From positions 23,102 to 87,101 of the forward strand of contig CAYRLG010000015.1 of the NCBI GenBank assembly GCA_964425195.1: DNA of 64,000 bases, written 5' to 3'. Position 1 is the stretch's first letter, and each line of letters opens with the position of its first letter. The position numbers and the translations under genes were made by a program. The notes beneath the pieces were generated by a model. The model was not told the origin of the DNA, did no database searches, and saw only the letters and a list, made by a program, of their open reading frames with translations. Shown piece after piece: positions 1 through 8,983 of this stretch. This stretch comes from Desulfamplus sp964425195 (lineage in GTDB: Bacteria; Desulfobacterota; Desulfobacteria; Desulfobacterales; Desulfobacteraceae).

Positions 1-619
1 GATCAGTATTTGCTCTGCATCTTCCAATATATTCATTAAGGTCATCAGAAAATTGGGTCTCCTTGCCTGTTACACCTTTTCGTGCCATGCAGTATATAAA
101 ACCTTTTCCACAACATGAGAGGTATTTCATCCGCTCATTGGTTGTGGTAGGAGAGAAAATATAGATTGGGCACAGGTTGTTACTTTTCATTACATCTGCA
201 TATTCCCCCCCCTCTTCCGGTGGTAGATCAGGAATAATTGCACCCTTTATCCCTATTTTGGTCATATCCTCTACAAAATTTTGAATACCATATTTATAAA
301 GGATATTATAATATGTCATAAATAGAAAAGGAATATCAAAACGGCTTGCAGCCTTTTGTGCAAATTCAAAACATTGCCTTACTGTGGTACCCGCCTCAAG
401 GGATTTTTGGTTTGCCTTCAAAATAACTGGACCATCAGCCATAGGTTCGGAAAAAGGAATTTGAAGCTCCATTAGATCAACTCCAGCCTCAACCATCTGC
501 TTTACAATCTCCATTGAGGCATCAAGAGAGGGATAGCCTACAACAATATGGGTCATCAAAAGGATATCTTTTGTTTTAAGACGTTGTTCTATATATTTTT
601 CAAGCATTGGTTTCACCAT
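1..619 (-). CDS. trpA: Tryptophan synthase alpha chain (C-terminus beyond window edge)
   Basis: Cleaves indole-3-glycerol phosphate to indole and glyceraldehyde 3-phosphate, passing indole to TrpB in the cytoplasmic alpha2beta2 complex. About 206 codons are visible; the reading frame runs off the left edge, so the C-terminal part of the TIM barrel is missing. Visible landmarks are the strand with the catalytic Glu (about residue 51, ELQIPFSEP, where most homologues have ELGIPFSDP) followed by MADGP, and the later IIPDLPPEE and FIYCMARKGVTG segments. The ATG at 619 is chosen; a second ATG lies four codons inside. It follows trpB by about 60 bases on the same strand, the usual trpBA order, so the two are probably cotranscribed. 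Confidence 0.95.
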   Translation of the reverse strand, partial: MVKPMLEKYIEQRLKTKDILLMTHIVVGYPSLDASMEIVKQMVEAGVDLMELQIPFSEPMADGPVILKANQKSLEAGTTVRQCFEFAQKAASRFDIPFLFMTYYNILYKYGIQNFVEDMTKIGIKGAIIPDLPPEEGGEYADVMKSNNLCPIYIFSPTTTNERMKYLSCCGKGFIYCMARKGVTGKETQFSDDLNEYIGRCRANTD

Positions 620-682
620 TTTTATATTTTATTTAATATTTTTTGGAATTTAATATTTTTTTGATAAATTTATCATCAGTAA

Positions 683-1927
683 CTAACGACTATAATCAAA
701 AGCCTTCTCTTTTATAAATGCTCTCCATTTTGGATCAGCAAAAGCATCTGCAACTGTAAATATATCTTTATCTCCTCTGCCTGATTGATTAATGATAATT
801 ATCTCATCAGATGATAGTTCGGCAGCTTCTCTAAAAGCTCCTGCAAATGCGTGAGCAGATTCCAGAGCAGGTATTATTCCCTCTTTTTTCATGGTAAGTT
901 TTACAGCATCAATAACCTCTTTATCTGTAGCAGACTCAAACCTTGCCTCACCCTTTTGGTACATTTTAGAGAGAATTGGTGAAACTCCTATATAATCAAG
1001 ACCAGCGGCAATTGAGTGGGTCTCTCTCATTTGACCGTCATTGTTCTGAAGAAAGTAAGTTTTATATCCTTGAGCAACTCCAACTGTAGCATCTGGAGAG
1101 CATAACCTTGAAGCGTGTTTTCCTGTATGAAGTCCATGACCTGCTGCCTCAACCCCAACACACTCTACAGATTTATCAGGAAATCCCTGAAAAAGCCCCA
1201 TTGCATTTGAACCACCTCCAACACAGGCAAAAACGCGGGTAGGAAGTTTCCCCTCCAACTGTAGTATCTGCTGCCTTGCCTCTTTTCCAATAATCGACTG
1301 GAAAAAGGAGACCATTTCGGGAAAAGGGTGAGGTCCACAAGCAGTTCCCAAAACATAGTGAGTGTTATCCATGTTTGTTACCCAATCTCGAAACGCCTCA
1401 TTAATGGCATCTTTTAATATCCGAGTTCCATCAGTCACGGGTATTACAGTTGCACCCATCTGCTCCATCCAAAAGACATTAGGACGCTGACGTTTTACAT
1501 CAACCTCTCCCATATAAATGGTGCATTCCAATCCAAATTTTGCAGCCATTGTAGCTGTTGCAACTCCATGCTGACCAGCCCCTGTCTCTGCAATTACACG
1601 GGTTTTACCCATTCTTTTTACCAAAAGCCCCTGCCCCATAACATTATTTGCTTTATGAGCACCTGTATGGTTTAAATCTTCCCGCTTTATATATATCTTT
1701 GCCCCTCCAAAGTGTTGTGTAAGGTTTTCGGCAAATGTAAGTGGGGTTGGTCTGCATGAATAGTTTGACATAAGGTCTGAATAGGTTTGCCAGAACGCAG
1801 GATCATCTTTAATTTCACGAAAATGCCGTTTAAGTTCATCAAAAGTTGATACAAGAATTTCAGGTATAAACGATCCACCAAATTCACCATAATAGCCTCT
1901 GTCATTAATTTCTCTATCCTGACTCAT
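683..1927 (-). CDS. trpB: Tryptophan synthase beta chain
   Basis: PLP enzyme that condenses indole with serine to make tryptophan. At 414 residues it is full length for the TrpB1 family. The PLP lysine is K92 in the HTGAHKANN motif; GAGQHG, the phosphate-binding CVGGGSNA loop and the C-terminal SGRGDKD signature are all present. The ATG at 1927 has a good Shine-Dalgarno (GGAG in the reverse complement of 1938-1944). It is the first gene of the local trpB-trpA unit and is separated from the upstream chemoreceptor gene by a strong terminator, so it should have its own promoter in roughly 1930-1975. No attenuator or trp leader peptide could be recognised. Confidence 0.97.
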   Translation of the reverse strand: MSQDREINDRGYYGEFGGSFIPEILVSTFDELKRHFREIKDDPAFWQTYSDLMSNYSCRPTPLTFAENLTQHFGGAKIYIKREDLNHTGAHKANNVMGQGLLVKRMGKTRVIAETGAGQHGVATATMAAKFGLECTIYMGEVDVKRQRPNVFWMEQMGATVIPVTDGTRILKDAINEAFRDWVTNMDNTHYVLGTACGPHPFPEMVSFFQSIIGKEARQQILQLEGKLPTRVFACVGGGSNAMGLFQGFPDKSVECVGVEAAGHGLHTGKHASRLCSPDATVGVAQGYKTYFLQNNDGQMRETHSIAAGLDYIGVSPILSKMYQKGEARFESATDKEVIDAVKLTMKKEGIIPALESAHAFAGAFREAAELSSDEIIIINQSGRGDKDIFTVADAFADPKWRAFIKEKAFDYSR

Positions 1928-1977
1928 ATTGCCTTATCTCCTCCAATTTAAACGTAACCAAACTCTAAAAACAAAGT

Positions 1978-2001
1978 GGGGTTCAAACTTTTTTGAACCC
2001 C
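1978..2001 (-). terminator. Rho-independent terminator after the chemoreceptor gene
   Basis: Perfect 10-bp inverted repeat GGGGTTCAAA / TTTGAACCCC (1978-1987 and 1992-2001) with a 4-base loop. Read on the minus strand it is followed by ACTTTGTTTTT, a usable U-tract, and it lies 76 bases past the chemoreceptor stop. On the plus strand it is also followed by a T-rich run, so it may act in both directions. It isolates trpBA from the upstream gene. Confidence 0.85.
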
Positions 2002-2076
2002 TCTTTTTCCTACTTTTTCAAATAAATATCTAAAAAATATTGATTTAGTTAACCAACCAATATTCTGAACTGAAAA

Positions 2077-4437
2077 TCAGAAATTGGTAAAGTCATCATC
2101 GTCATCAAAAGGAATAACCTGATCAGCTCTTACCTCTCCTTTTTTAGGATGTGCACCAAGCTGTTTAGTTTTTCCTGACTGACCAAGAGCCTTTACAGAT
2201 TTAGCTCGGGGTTTAGTTTTATAAGATGATGTATTTCTTACTCTACGTGCTCCTAAAGCTGCGGCACTTCCTTCAACAAGTCCAACTAACTCATTTACAA
2301 AATCATTCATTGTTTCAGCTTGAGCATTCATCTCCTCTGATGCACTTGCGGACTCTTCTGCATTTGCAGCATTTTGCTGAATAACTTTATCCATTTCAGA
2401 AACTGCAATATTTACCTGCTCAATTCCTGTTGATTGTTCTCTTGACGCAGCAGCAATTTCACCTACAAGTTCACCAACTTTAGCAGAACTTGTGGCAACT
2501 TGAGTAAATGCCTCGTTAGTTTTAGTAACAAGAGTAGAACCATCCCTAACTTTAGTTACAGTACCTTCTATAAGATTTGCTGTATTTTTAGCAGCCTCAG
2601 CAGAACGCATTGCAAGATTTCTCACCTCTTCAGCAACAACTGCAAATCCAGCACCAGCCTCTCCTGCTCTGGCAGCTTCAACAGCAGCATTAAGGGCGAG
2701 AAGATTTGTCTGAAATGCAATCTCATCAATGGTCTTGATAATTTTTGAAGTTTCATCACTTGCCTTGGAGATATCGTCCATTGAGATGATTAGCTGATTC
2801 ATAGAGTCATTAGCCTTTGCAACAACTGTATTTGCCTCTTTCATAAGCAGATCTGCTTGAGCAGCATTTTCAGAGTTCTGTTTAGTCATGGAGGACATCT
2901 CTTCTAATGAAGATGAGGTCTCCTCAATTGATGCAGCCTGCTGTGATGAGCCTTCTGCCAATGATTGACTTGCAGATGAGACTTGACCAGAGGCAGATGC
3001 CACCTGCTGACTTCCAAGAGTTAACCCTTCAATAACTCGCCTTATTGGGCGGGTGATACTCACTGTGATGTAAAACGCAAGAAAAATACCGATAACTAAG
3101 GCAAGTACAAGACCAATTATCATAATTGTTGATGAGTGGTTAAGAGAATCCATAGCACCATTGGCAATATTTGTGGTCTGCTCCATTCCTGCATCAGCGA
3201 GAGCTTCACAGGCTTTGATAAGTTCATTACCAAACACTGTTCGTTTAGATCCAATATCTTGAAGTTTTGTCCAGTCAGAAAGAAATTTCATCATCTCTTG
3301 CTGATAAGATTTTCCAGACTCTTCAACAGCGTTGAGCTGCTCGAGATTTACCTGTTGTCTTGTGATATCGCGGATATCTTTTAATTTCTGATAAATCTTA
3401 CCAAAATTTTTATCTGCTTCAATTATTATTTGAGGATCACGTTTTACTTGAGACATATTTACTTTAATACGAATGTCATTGCCAAGATCAACAACATCGT
3501 TAGTTAATGTTATTTTCAAATGACGCTCTATCATATCTTTGGTCAATTTCTGTTGCTGCCCCTTAAGAAACTCATCACAATTAGTTACATAAAGGGTAGC
3601 ATTTTTATCCATTTCAGCTTTTGACTGAGCAATGGCTGTCTCTGAGGCAGATACACCTTTTTTGAACTCGGTAAGAAAAGATTTCATTGCGTCTTGATAG
3701 CCTACCACTGCATTTACGAGATTATCCATTCTACGATGATCGTCTTCACTTTTTACACTCTTTCTCAAGTCAGATATTATAGGAACAACAGTATTGAGCT
3801 TTTCAATGGCTTTTTGCATAAGTTGCATGTCATCTTGAGCTTGAGCCTTAAAATTAGATACTCTCACTTCAGAACCTATATCCACAAGTTTAGCAACAAA
3901 AGCTATTTTCTGTTGCCTATCTGAGAGATCATTTTTAAAAGCACTATTTTGAGTTGCAAGAAATTCAGAGCTATTTTTAATATAATTTGCAGCATTGCTC
4001 TCTAATGTTATCCTGCCTAATTTGAGCGCATCTATCAACTCTTTGGTTGAATCCATAGCCTCTTTGTATTGATCTCGAGCTGTTTTGATTACAGCAAGTT
4101 GGTCATCTAATTTTTCTAAATGAATCGCATTTTTTACAAGCTCATCACCTTTTGAGATGACAGAATCTAATATTTTCACCTCTGACAAAGCGTCTTTATA
4201 AAAATGCTCCTCTTCAGTAAAACCATATCCTCTCATGGCATACATAAGTCTGGTGGCAGCACCACTTATTTCAGTTGCAACTGCAACTTCTGGGACATAC
4301 TCAGTAGCAAGTTTGGTTGATTCAATAGCAACACCTTTCATGTTGACAACAGCCATTCCACCAAGCAGCATAGCAATAACGATTAAACTTCCAAAACCCA
4401 ACCCGATTTTAGTGCCAAGTTTCATGTTGCTGAACAT
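2077..4437 (-). CDS. Methyl-accepting chemotaxis protein with HBM-like sensor
   Basis: Transmembrane chemoreceptor of 786 residues. N-terminal membrane helix at about 11-31, a long helical periplasmic sensor at about 35-430, second helix at about 436-460, a short HAMP-like segment, then the cytoplasmic coiled coil. The signalling hairpin tip is at about 572-605 (DEIAFQTNLLALNAAVEAAR and following), which docks CheA/CheW. The sensor contains two similar segments (around 185-200 and 315-330, of the type LVDIGSEVR / VVDLGNDIR), which fits the helical bimodular (HBM) class; the ligand is unknown. The tail ends in an acidic DDDDDFTNF. An AGGAGG-type ribosome site precedes the ATG. No che genes are nearby, so it works with a chemotaxis system encoded elsewhere. 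Confidence 0.93.
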   Translation of the reverse strand: MFSNMKLGTKIGLGFGSLIVIAMLLGGMAVVNMKGVAIESTKLATEYVPEVAVATEISGAATRLMYAMRGYGFTEEEHFYKDALSEVKILDSVISKGDELVKNAIHLEKLDDQLAVIKTARDQYKEAMDSTKELIDALKLGRITLESNAANYIKNSSEFLATQNSAFKNDLSDRQQKIAFVAKLVDIGSEVRVSNFKAQAQDDMQLMQKAIEKLNTVVPIISDLRKSVKSEDDHRRMDNLVNAVVGYQDAMKSFLTEFKKGVSASETAIAQSKAEMDKNATLYVTNCDEFLKGQQQKLTKDMIERHLKITLTNDVVDLGNDIRIKVNMSQVKRDPQIIIEADKNFGKIYQKLKDIRDITRQQVNLEQLNAVEESGKSYQQEMMKFLSDWTKLQDIGSKRTVFGNELIKACEALADAGMEQTTNIANGAMDSLNHSSTIMIIGLVLALVIGIFLAFYITVSITRPIRRVIEGLTLGSQQVASASGQVSSASQSLAEGSSQQAASIEETSSSLEEMSSMTKQNSENAAQADLLMKEANTVVAKANDSMNQLIISMDDISKASDETSKIIKTIDEIAFQTNLLALNAAVEAARAGEAGAGFAVVAEEVRNLAMRSAEAAKNTANLIEGTVTKVRDGSTLVTKTNEAFTQVATSSAKVGELVGEIAAASREQSTGIEQVNIAVSEMDKVIQQNAANAEESASASEEMNAQAETMNDFVNELVGLVEGSAAALGARRVRNTSSYKTKPRAKSVKALGQSGKTKQLGAHPKKGEVRADQVIPFDDDDDFTNF

Positions 4438-4575
4438 AATTTTCCTCCTTTTGGATCAGTAGAGTTTGTTATTTTTGTAATAGTTTTATGATTTTCATTA
4501 TTCTAAATTACAGAAAGTTCTATGGTTAAAATTACCTTTACACTTTCAAAGTTTTTTTTCAACTAAAAATATGAC

Positions 4576-5811
4576 CTATATCTCTTTACTATCAAATTGG
4601 ACATAGAGGATGATTATCCCGCCAGCAAAGGCAATAAGAGAGCTTACAAGGAATATGTGTTTTTGAAAATCATCGTAAAATATGCCGCTTAAAAAAAAAC
4701 CTGTCATCATTCCAGCCCCATAAGTCACAGCATTATTTACTGCTTGCCCAAAGGTAGTACCCTTTAAAGAGAGTCTATCAATAGCAAGAATACTTGCAAT
4801 ATGGAATGATCCATAAGTTAGAGCATGAAAAAGTTGCGAAATAAGAATTATCAGGGCATTATTAGAAATAGAGCCAAAAAAATTAGGTGCTAAATTAAAA
4901 CTTTCAAAATTTAACGCAGTTGTAAATAGCATAAACCACCGTAAACAAGCAGCCATACAAGAGACAACAAGAACGGTTTTAATATTAAATCTTGAAAATA
5001 TCTTTCCAGAGCCAACCATAACAACAACTTCAGCAATGGAGGCAACTGCCCATGCAAACCCAATAAAACCTGTGTTAAATCCAAGAGATTCTAAATATAT
5101 GGAGAAAAAACCATAATAAGCTCCATGACTTAACAACATAAGGAAGGCTGCAATGAGAAAAAGAGTAGTATGGTAAGAGAAAAATAGTCTAAAATCTGAC
5201 CAAGAGCTCATGTAACCAGATTTTTTAATAGATACTGGTGTGGTAGAAGAGGAATATAGTGAGTTCTGTTTGGTTACTATTTTTATGTCTGGCATTTTAA
5301 AAGAGAATATTGATTGAACCACCATACCGCCAAAAATGAGTGGGATTACAATAGTTGTTGGATAAACAGATAGCGTCTTTCCCATGATCAACGATACAAC
5401 AATAAAAGAGATAGTACCCCAAACTCTTGATTTTCCATATTTTTTCTTATCTTTACCAAGAATGTCCATAGCAAAGGCTTCAAGAAACGATATTATAGGG
5501 GCATAAAAAACAGAGTAAATAGCGAGAATACAGAGAATTGGTAAAAACTTATCTGTAAAAAAAAGGAGAGACCAGAACAGTGAAGACATAACAGTGCAGA
5601 TCAAAAATATTGGTTTACGGGCATCAAATCTGTCAGCAGCCATTGCCCATAACACCGGAAAGATCATTATTGATGCTGTCTGCACTGATGATAGAATTCC
5701 GATTTGAAATCCTGAAAAACCGAGATGGTGGCAAAAAAGATTGAAAAAGGGCAGTACAATACCTCTAACTGCAAAATAGACAAAGTATTGAGTGCCCAAT
5801 AATAGTTTCAT
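4576..5811 (-). CDS. MFS transporter, LacY/HcaT-like
   Basis: Integral inner-membrane protein of 411 residues with about 12 predicted hydrophobic helices. It opens directly with a membrane helix (YFVYFAVRGIVLPFFN) and carries the loop 2-3 region MAADRFDARKP, the usual MFS A-like motif. It most resembles the MFS_1-like / phenylpropionate-permease branch, but the substrate cannot be read from sequence. It begins 3 bases after the korC stop, so it is almost certainly the last gene of the kor operon and might import or export an organic acid linked to that enzyme. Specific substrate assignment would be a guess. Confidence 0.85.
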   Translation of the reverse strand: MKLLLGTQYFVYFAVRGIVLPFFNLFCHHLGFSGFQIGILSSVQTASIMIFPVLWAMAADRFDARKPIFLICTVMSSLFWSLLFFTDKFLPILCILAIYSVFYAPIISFLEAFAMDILGKDKKKYGKSRVWGTISFIVVSLIMGKTLSVYPTTIVIPLIFGGMVVQSIFSFKMPDIKIVTKQNSLYSSSTTPVSIKKSGYMSSWSDFRLFFSYHTTLFLIAAFLMLLSHGAYYGFFSIYLESLGFNTGFIGFAWAVASIAEVVVMVGSGKIFSRFNIKTVLVVSCMAACLRWFMLFTTALNFESFNLAPNFFGSISNNALIILISQLFHALTYGSFHIASILAIDRLSLKGTTFGQAVNNAVTYGAGMMTGFFLSGIFYDDFQKHIFLVSSLIAFAGGIIILYVQFDSKEI

Positions 5812-5814
5812 ATT

Positions 5815-6360
5815 CTACTCATTATAGTGAGCACCAAGTTCCATCCCAAGTTCAAAAGCATTTTGATTCATCTCAATAAAATCTTTTGGCACCGTTGATT
5901 TGATAACATCCATGATTGATGTTGGTCTAACAAACTCGGTAATACCAAGAAGCGCTCCAAGCATACATATATTAAATACAATGGGTCTTTTTATCTTTGC
6001 CATAACATTGTCATACATTGGAACCTCAATCTGTCTTGCATCAACCTTTTTGGTGGTTACTACAAATCTTGAGTCAGTTAATACAAGTCCTCCGGGTCTG
6101 ATGATTGAAGAGTAGCTGATGTAAGCCTCTTGAGTTAAACAGACAAGGATATTCGCCTGATTAACTTCAGGATAGTATATTGGTTGATCTGATATTATAA
6201 CATCGCTTTTAGTAGCACCGCCCCTTGCCGCAGCACCATAGCTTTGAGTTTGGGTGGCATTCATCCCTTCATAGATTACAGCTGCTTCAGCAAGAATTAT
6301 AGCAGCAGTGATAACACCCTGTCCTCCTGAACCTGAAAAAACAAATCTTGTTCTCTTCAT
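5815..6360 (-). CDS. korC: 2-oxoacid:ferredoxin oxidoreductase, gamma subunit
   Basis: Gamma subunit (181 residues) of a 2-oxoacid:acceptor oxidoreductase, most likely 2-oxoglutarate synthase, which interconverts 2-oxoglutarate with succinyl-CoA and CO2 using ferredoxin. The GSGGQGV loop (residues 10-16) and the SYGAAARGG segment are family signatures. It lies 16 bases after korB and 3 bases before the MFS gene. A GAGGG ribosome site precedes the ATG. Substrate preference (2-oxoglutarate rather than pyruvate or branched-chain oxoacids) is inferred from the D-A-B-C gene order, not proven. Confidence 0.92.
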   Translation of the reverse strand: MKRTRFVFSGSGGQGVITAAIILAEAAVIYEGMNATQTQSYGAAARGGATKSDVIISDQPIYYPEVNQANILVCLTQEAYISYSSIIRPGGLVLTDSRFVVTTKKVDARQIEVPMYDNVMAKIKRPIVFNICMLGALLGITEFVRPTSIMDVIKSTVPKDFIEMNQNAFELGMELGAHYNE

Positions 6361-6376
6361 TTTTTATTATCCCTCT

Positions 6377-7243
6377 TCATGCCATATCACAATTCTGATT
6401 GGCTTGATTACCTAAATTCTTGAGAGGTTCTTTTTCTCCACTCCTATTATTCATGGCTTTTTGTACAATCTTATCATACTCTTCACAATATTCTGGAGCA
6501 TCAATATCTACAAAAATACCTCTTGGAATGAGTGTAGGATCCTCTTCTAACGCTTTTGAGCCAAGTTTTGCTGTTGTTTTTTTCTGAAACTCCAACATCT
6601 GAACAGCATCACCCTCTTTATTTTTTCTGCCATAATGGGTAGGACATTGTGATAGAATCTCAACTACTGCAAATCCCTTGTGAGTAATAGCTTTTTTAAG
6701 AATATCAATACATTCTAATACATGATAGGTGGTGCTTCTTGCTACAAATGAGGCGCCAGCAGCAATTGAAAGATTTACAATATCGAACTCATTATCAATT
6801 GTTTTGTAGGGTGCTGTTGTCGCCTTTTTACCTGGTCCTGAAAGTGGAGAGTATTGTCCACCTGTCATACCATAAATACGGTTATTCATAACAATTGCTG
6901 TAATATCTATATTTCTTCTTGCAGCATGGATAAAGTGGTTACCACCAATTGCTAAGGCATCTCCATCTCCCATAGGAACTAAAAGTTGCAGTTCTGGCTT
7001 ACTTAACTTAACACCAGTTGCAAATGCCAATGCACGTCCATGAAGTGTGTGCAGAGAGTGAAAATCAACATAACCTGAAATACGTGCAGAACATCCAATA
7101 CCAGATGTCATTACAATGCTGTTTTTATCAATTCCTAACTCATCTACAGCTCTTAAAAGCGAATTAAGGATAGTGCCATGTCCACACCCAGGACACCACA
7201 TCTGAGGAAAATATCGCTGCCTTATATAATCTTTTATTGCCAT
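6377..7243 (-). CDS. korB: 2-oxoacid:ferredoxin oxidoreductase, beta subunit (TPP-binding)
   Basis: Thiamine-diphosphate-binding subunit, 288 residues. The WCPGCGHG motif (16-23) and the metal/TPP motif GDGDALAIGG (about 92-101) followed by MNNRIYGMTGGQ (about 119-130) are intact. Its ribosome site GAGGAG lies in the last codons of korA, only 2 bases separate the reading frames, and translational coupling is likely. It forms the catalytic core with KorA and receives electrons destined for the KorD clusters. The last roughly 25 residues (rich in N, G and Q) look like a dispensable tail. Confidence 0.94.
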   Translation of the reverse strand: MAIKDYIRQRYFPQMWCPGCGHGTILNSLLRAVDELGIDKNSIVMTSGIGCSARISGYVDFHSLHTLHGRALAFATGVKLSKPELQLLVPMGDGDALAIGGNHFIHAARRNIDITAIVMNNRIYGMTGGQYSPLSGPGKKATTAPYKTIDNEFDIVNLSIAAGASFVARSTTYHVLECIDILKKAITHKGFAVVEILSQCPTHYGRKNKEGDAVQMLEFQKKTTAKLGSKALEEDPTLIPRGIFVDIDAPEYCEEYDKIVQKAMNNRSGEKEPLKNLGNQANQNCDMA

Positions 7244-7245
7244 TT

Positions 7246-8433
7246 TTATACTCCTCTACCCTGAATCATTCGCAGGAGCGTTTTAATATTAGTTGGTGTA
7301 ATCAATTTATTGTCAATACGATTTGCAAGGAAAACTTTAGCTGGATTGTCAACACACGCTTTGACCTCTTTCATAACTTGTCCCATATTCATCTCAACAA
7401 CAATAACAGCCTTTGCGTTGGCACACTTTTCTCGTACCAACTCCTCCGGAAATGGCCAGATCGATTGAAGTTCCAGCACCCCAACCTTTTGACCACGTTC
7501 ACGCCTGTTTTTAGCAAGATGAATAGCAGATCGAGCAGAAGAGCCATAAGAGATCAATATATATTCTGCACCTTCTAAATAGTGTTCTTTATATCTTGTA
7601 ATTGCATGGACATTATTTTCAATTTTATCAATAAGGTGATGTAAAAGCTCACGAACAACTTTTGGATTATTAGAGGGAAACCCCCACATATCATGGAAAA
7701 GTCCAGTTACATTATATCGATGCGCACCTCCAAAATCTGACATAGGAAGACGTCCATCTTCTCTTGGCAAATATGGATGATAATCAACACCTTTTTTCAC
7801 TGAAGTTCTTAAGCGATCAACAATAGGAAGTTCACCTTTTTCAGGAACCACGAGCTTCTCTCTCATGTGCCCAATAACTTCATCAAACAGAAGTATTACA
7901 GGTGTACGGTAAGTCTCTGCAAGATTGAAAGCATCTACAGTTACCGAAAAGACATCTTGGTGGTTAGAGGCAGTTAGTGCGATAATTGAGTGATCTCCAT
8001 GAGTTCCCCAACGTGCCTGATAGATATCGCCTTGGCTTACATGTGTAGGATTACCTGTAGATGGTCCTCCTCTTTGCACATTTGCAATAACACAGGGAAT
8101 TTCTGCCATACAAGCATATCCAAGTGCCTCCTGTTTTAAAGAAAAACCAGGTCCACTTGTAGCGGTCATAACCTTGTGACCTGTTAATGAAGCTCCTATA
8201 ATTGCACACATAGATGCAATTTCGTCCTCCATCTGTATAAATTTTCCACCTTGTTCGGGTAATCGTTTAGATAGAAGCTCTGCAATTTCAGTAGAAGGGG
8301 TAATAGGATATCCCGCAAAAAAATTTATGCCTGCATAGAGAGCACCTTCAACACATGCCTCATTTCCCTGAACAAATTTGATATTACTATTGATTTTAAT
8401 ATCAGTATTATCACTCTTAATATTGTCGGTCAT
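7246..8433 (-). CDS. korA: 2-oxoacid:ferredoxin oxidoreductase, alpha subunit
   Basis: Alpha subunit (395 residues from the ATG at 8433). It contains the pyrimidine-binding fold with FAGYPITPSTEI, the conserved QMEDEIASMCAIIGAS and the SGPGFSLKQEALGYA segment typical of KorA. The frame extends two codons further to a TTG at 8439, but the ATG lies 2 bases after the korD stop, so the ATG is preferred. The first 20 residues are Asn/Asp/Lys-rich and not conserved in the family. The tight D-A-B-C arrangement indicates one transcript and one heterotetramer. Confidence 0.93.
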   Translation of the reverse strand: MTDNIKSDNTDIKINSNIKFVQGNEACVEGALYAGINFFAGYPITPSTEIAELLSKRLPEQGGKFIQMEDEIASMCAIIGASLTGHKVMTATSGPGFSLKQEALGYACMAEIPCVIANVQRGGPSTGNPTHVSQGDIYQARWGTHGDHSIIALTASNHQDVFSVTVDAFNLAETYRTPVILLFDEVIGHMREKLVVPEKGELPIVDRLRTSVKKGVDYHPYLPREDGRLPMSDFGGAHRYNVTGLFHDMWGFPSNNPKVVRELLHHLIDKIENNVHAITRYKEHYLEGAEYILISYGSSARSAIHLAKNRRERGQKVGVLELQSIWPFPEELVREKCANAKAVIVVEMNMGQVMKEVKACVDNPAKVFLANRIDNKLITPTNIKTLLRMIQGRGV

Positions 8434-8435
8434 TT

Positions 8436-8702
8436 TCAATCATCCTGTTCACTTGTGTTGATTATATCTTCACTCGTGCTGATTGCATTTTTGTCTGATT
8501 GCTCTATTATCAACTCAATTGCAAGATCAGGGCATCTAAGCTCACAAAGTTTGCAACAGATGCAATCCTCTGGTCTTGCTGCAACAACTTTTTCTTGGGA
8601 ATCAAGCTCAAGGACTTTTTTAGGGCAAAAGTGGACACATATTCCGCACCCTTTGCACCAGTCTCGGTTGATTAGATGTTCCTTCAGTTTAAGCCTTGCC
8701 AT
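8436..8702 (-). CDS. korD: Ferredoxin subunit of 2-oxoacid oxidoreductase, two 4Fe-4S clusters
   Basis: Small 88-residue 2x[4Fe-4S] protein. Cluster motifs are C16-x2-C19-x2-C22-x3-C26 with a following Pro, and C47-x2-C50-x2-C53-x3-C57 with a following Pro; C49 is an extra cysteine. It would carry electrons from the TPP site of KorAB to free ferredoxin. The C-terminal 20 residues are acidic and Ser/Asn-rich. It is the first gene of the operon, so the promoter should lie in 8703-8983. Confidence 0.93.
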   Translation of the reverse strand: MARLKLKEHLINRDWCKGCGICVHFCPKKVLELDSQEKVVAARPEDCICCKLCELRCPDLAIELIIEQSDKNAISTSEDIINTSEQDD

Positions 8703-8885
8703 AAACTCCTCTTAATTATTTCAGATGGTCAATATTTAAGTTATCTGAAATTGTTCTGTTTATCTTAAGACCCCACATCATAGAGGGGAGACACTGAATG
8801 TAATTCATTAAATATGACTACATCCGACTATTATGCTGTGATGAATAGTTGATTTTGAAACTCAAGTCAAGTAATAGATGAATCT

Positions 8886-8923
8886 AAGAGAGTTATGAAA
8901 CAAATTGGCTTGATAACTCTCTT
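8886..8923. promoter_or_regulatory. Long perfect stem-loop between korD and the glycosyltransferase gene
   Basis: Perfect 11-bp inverted repeat AAGAGAGTTAT (8886-8896) / ATAACTCTCTT (8913-8923) with a 16-base loop, inside the divergent 281-base spacer between korD and the glycosyltransferase. Neither side has a U-tract, so it is not a standard terminator. It could be an operator or a leader hairpin for either gene. Nothing else in 8703-8983 was recognised. Confidence 0.4.
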
Positions 8924-8983
8924 CATTATTTCACGATCATTTCAATCTATTATTTTTTTAAAAAAGAACAAATGGAAGGTTAG

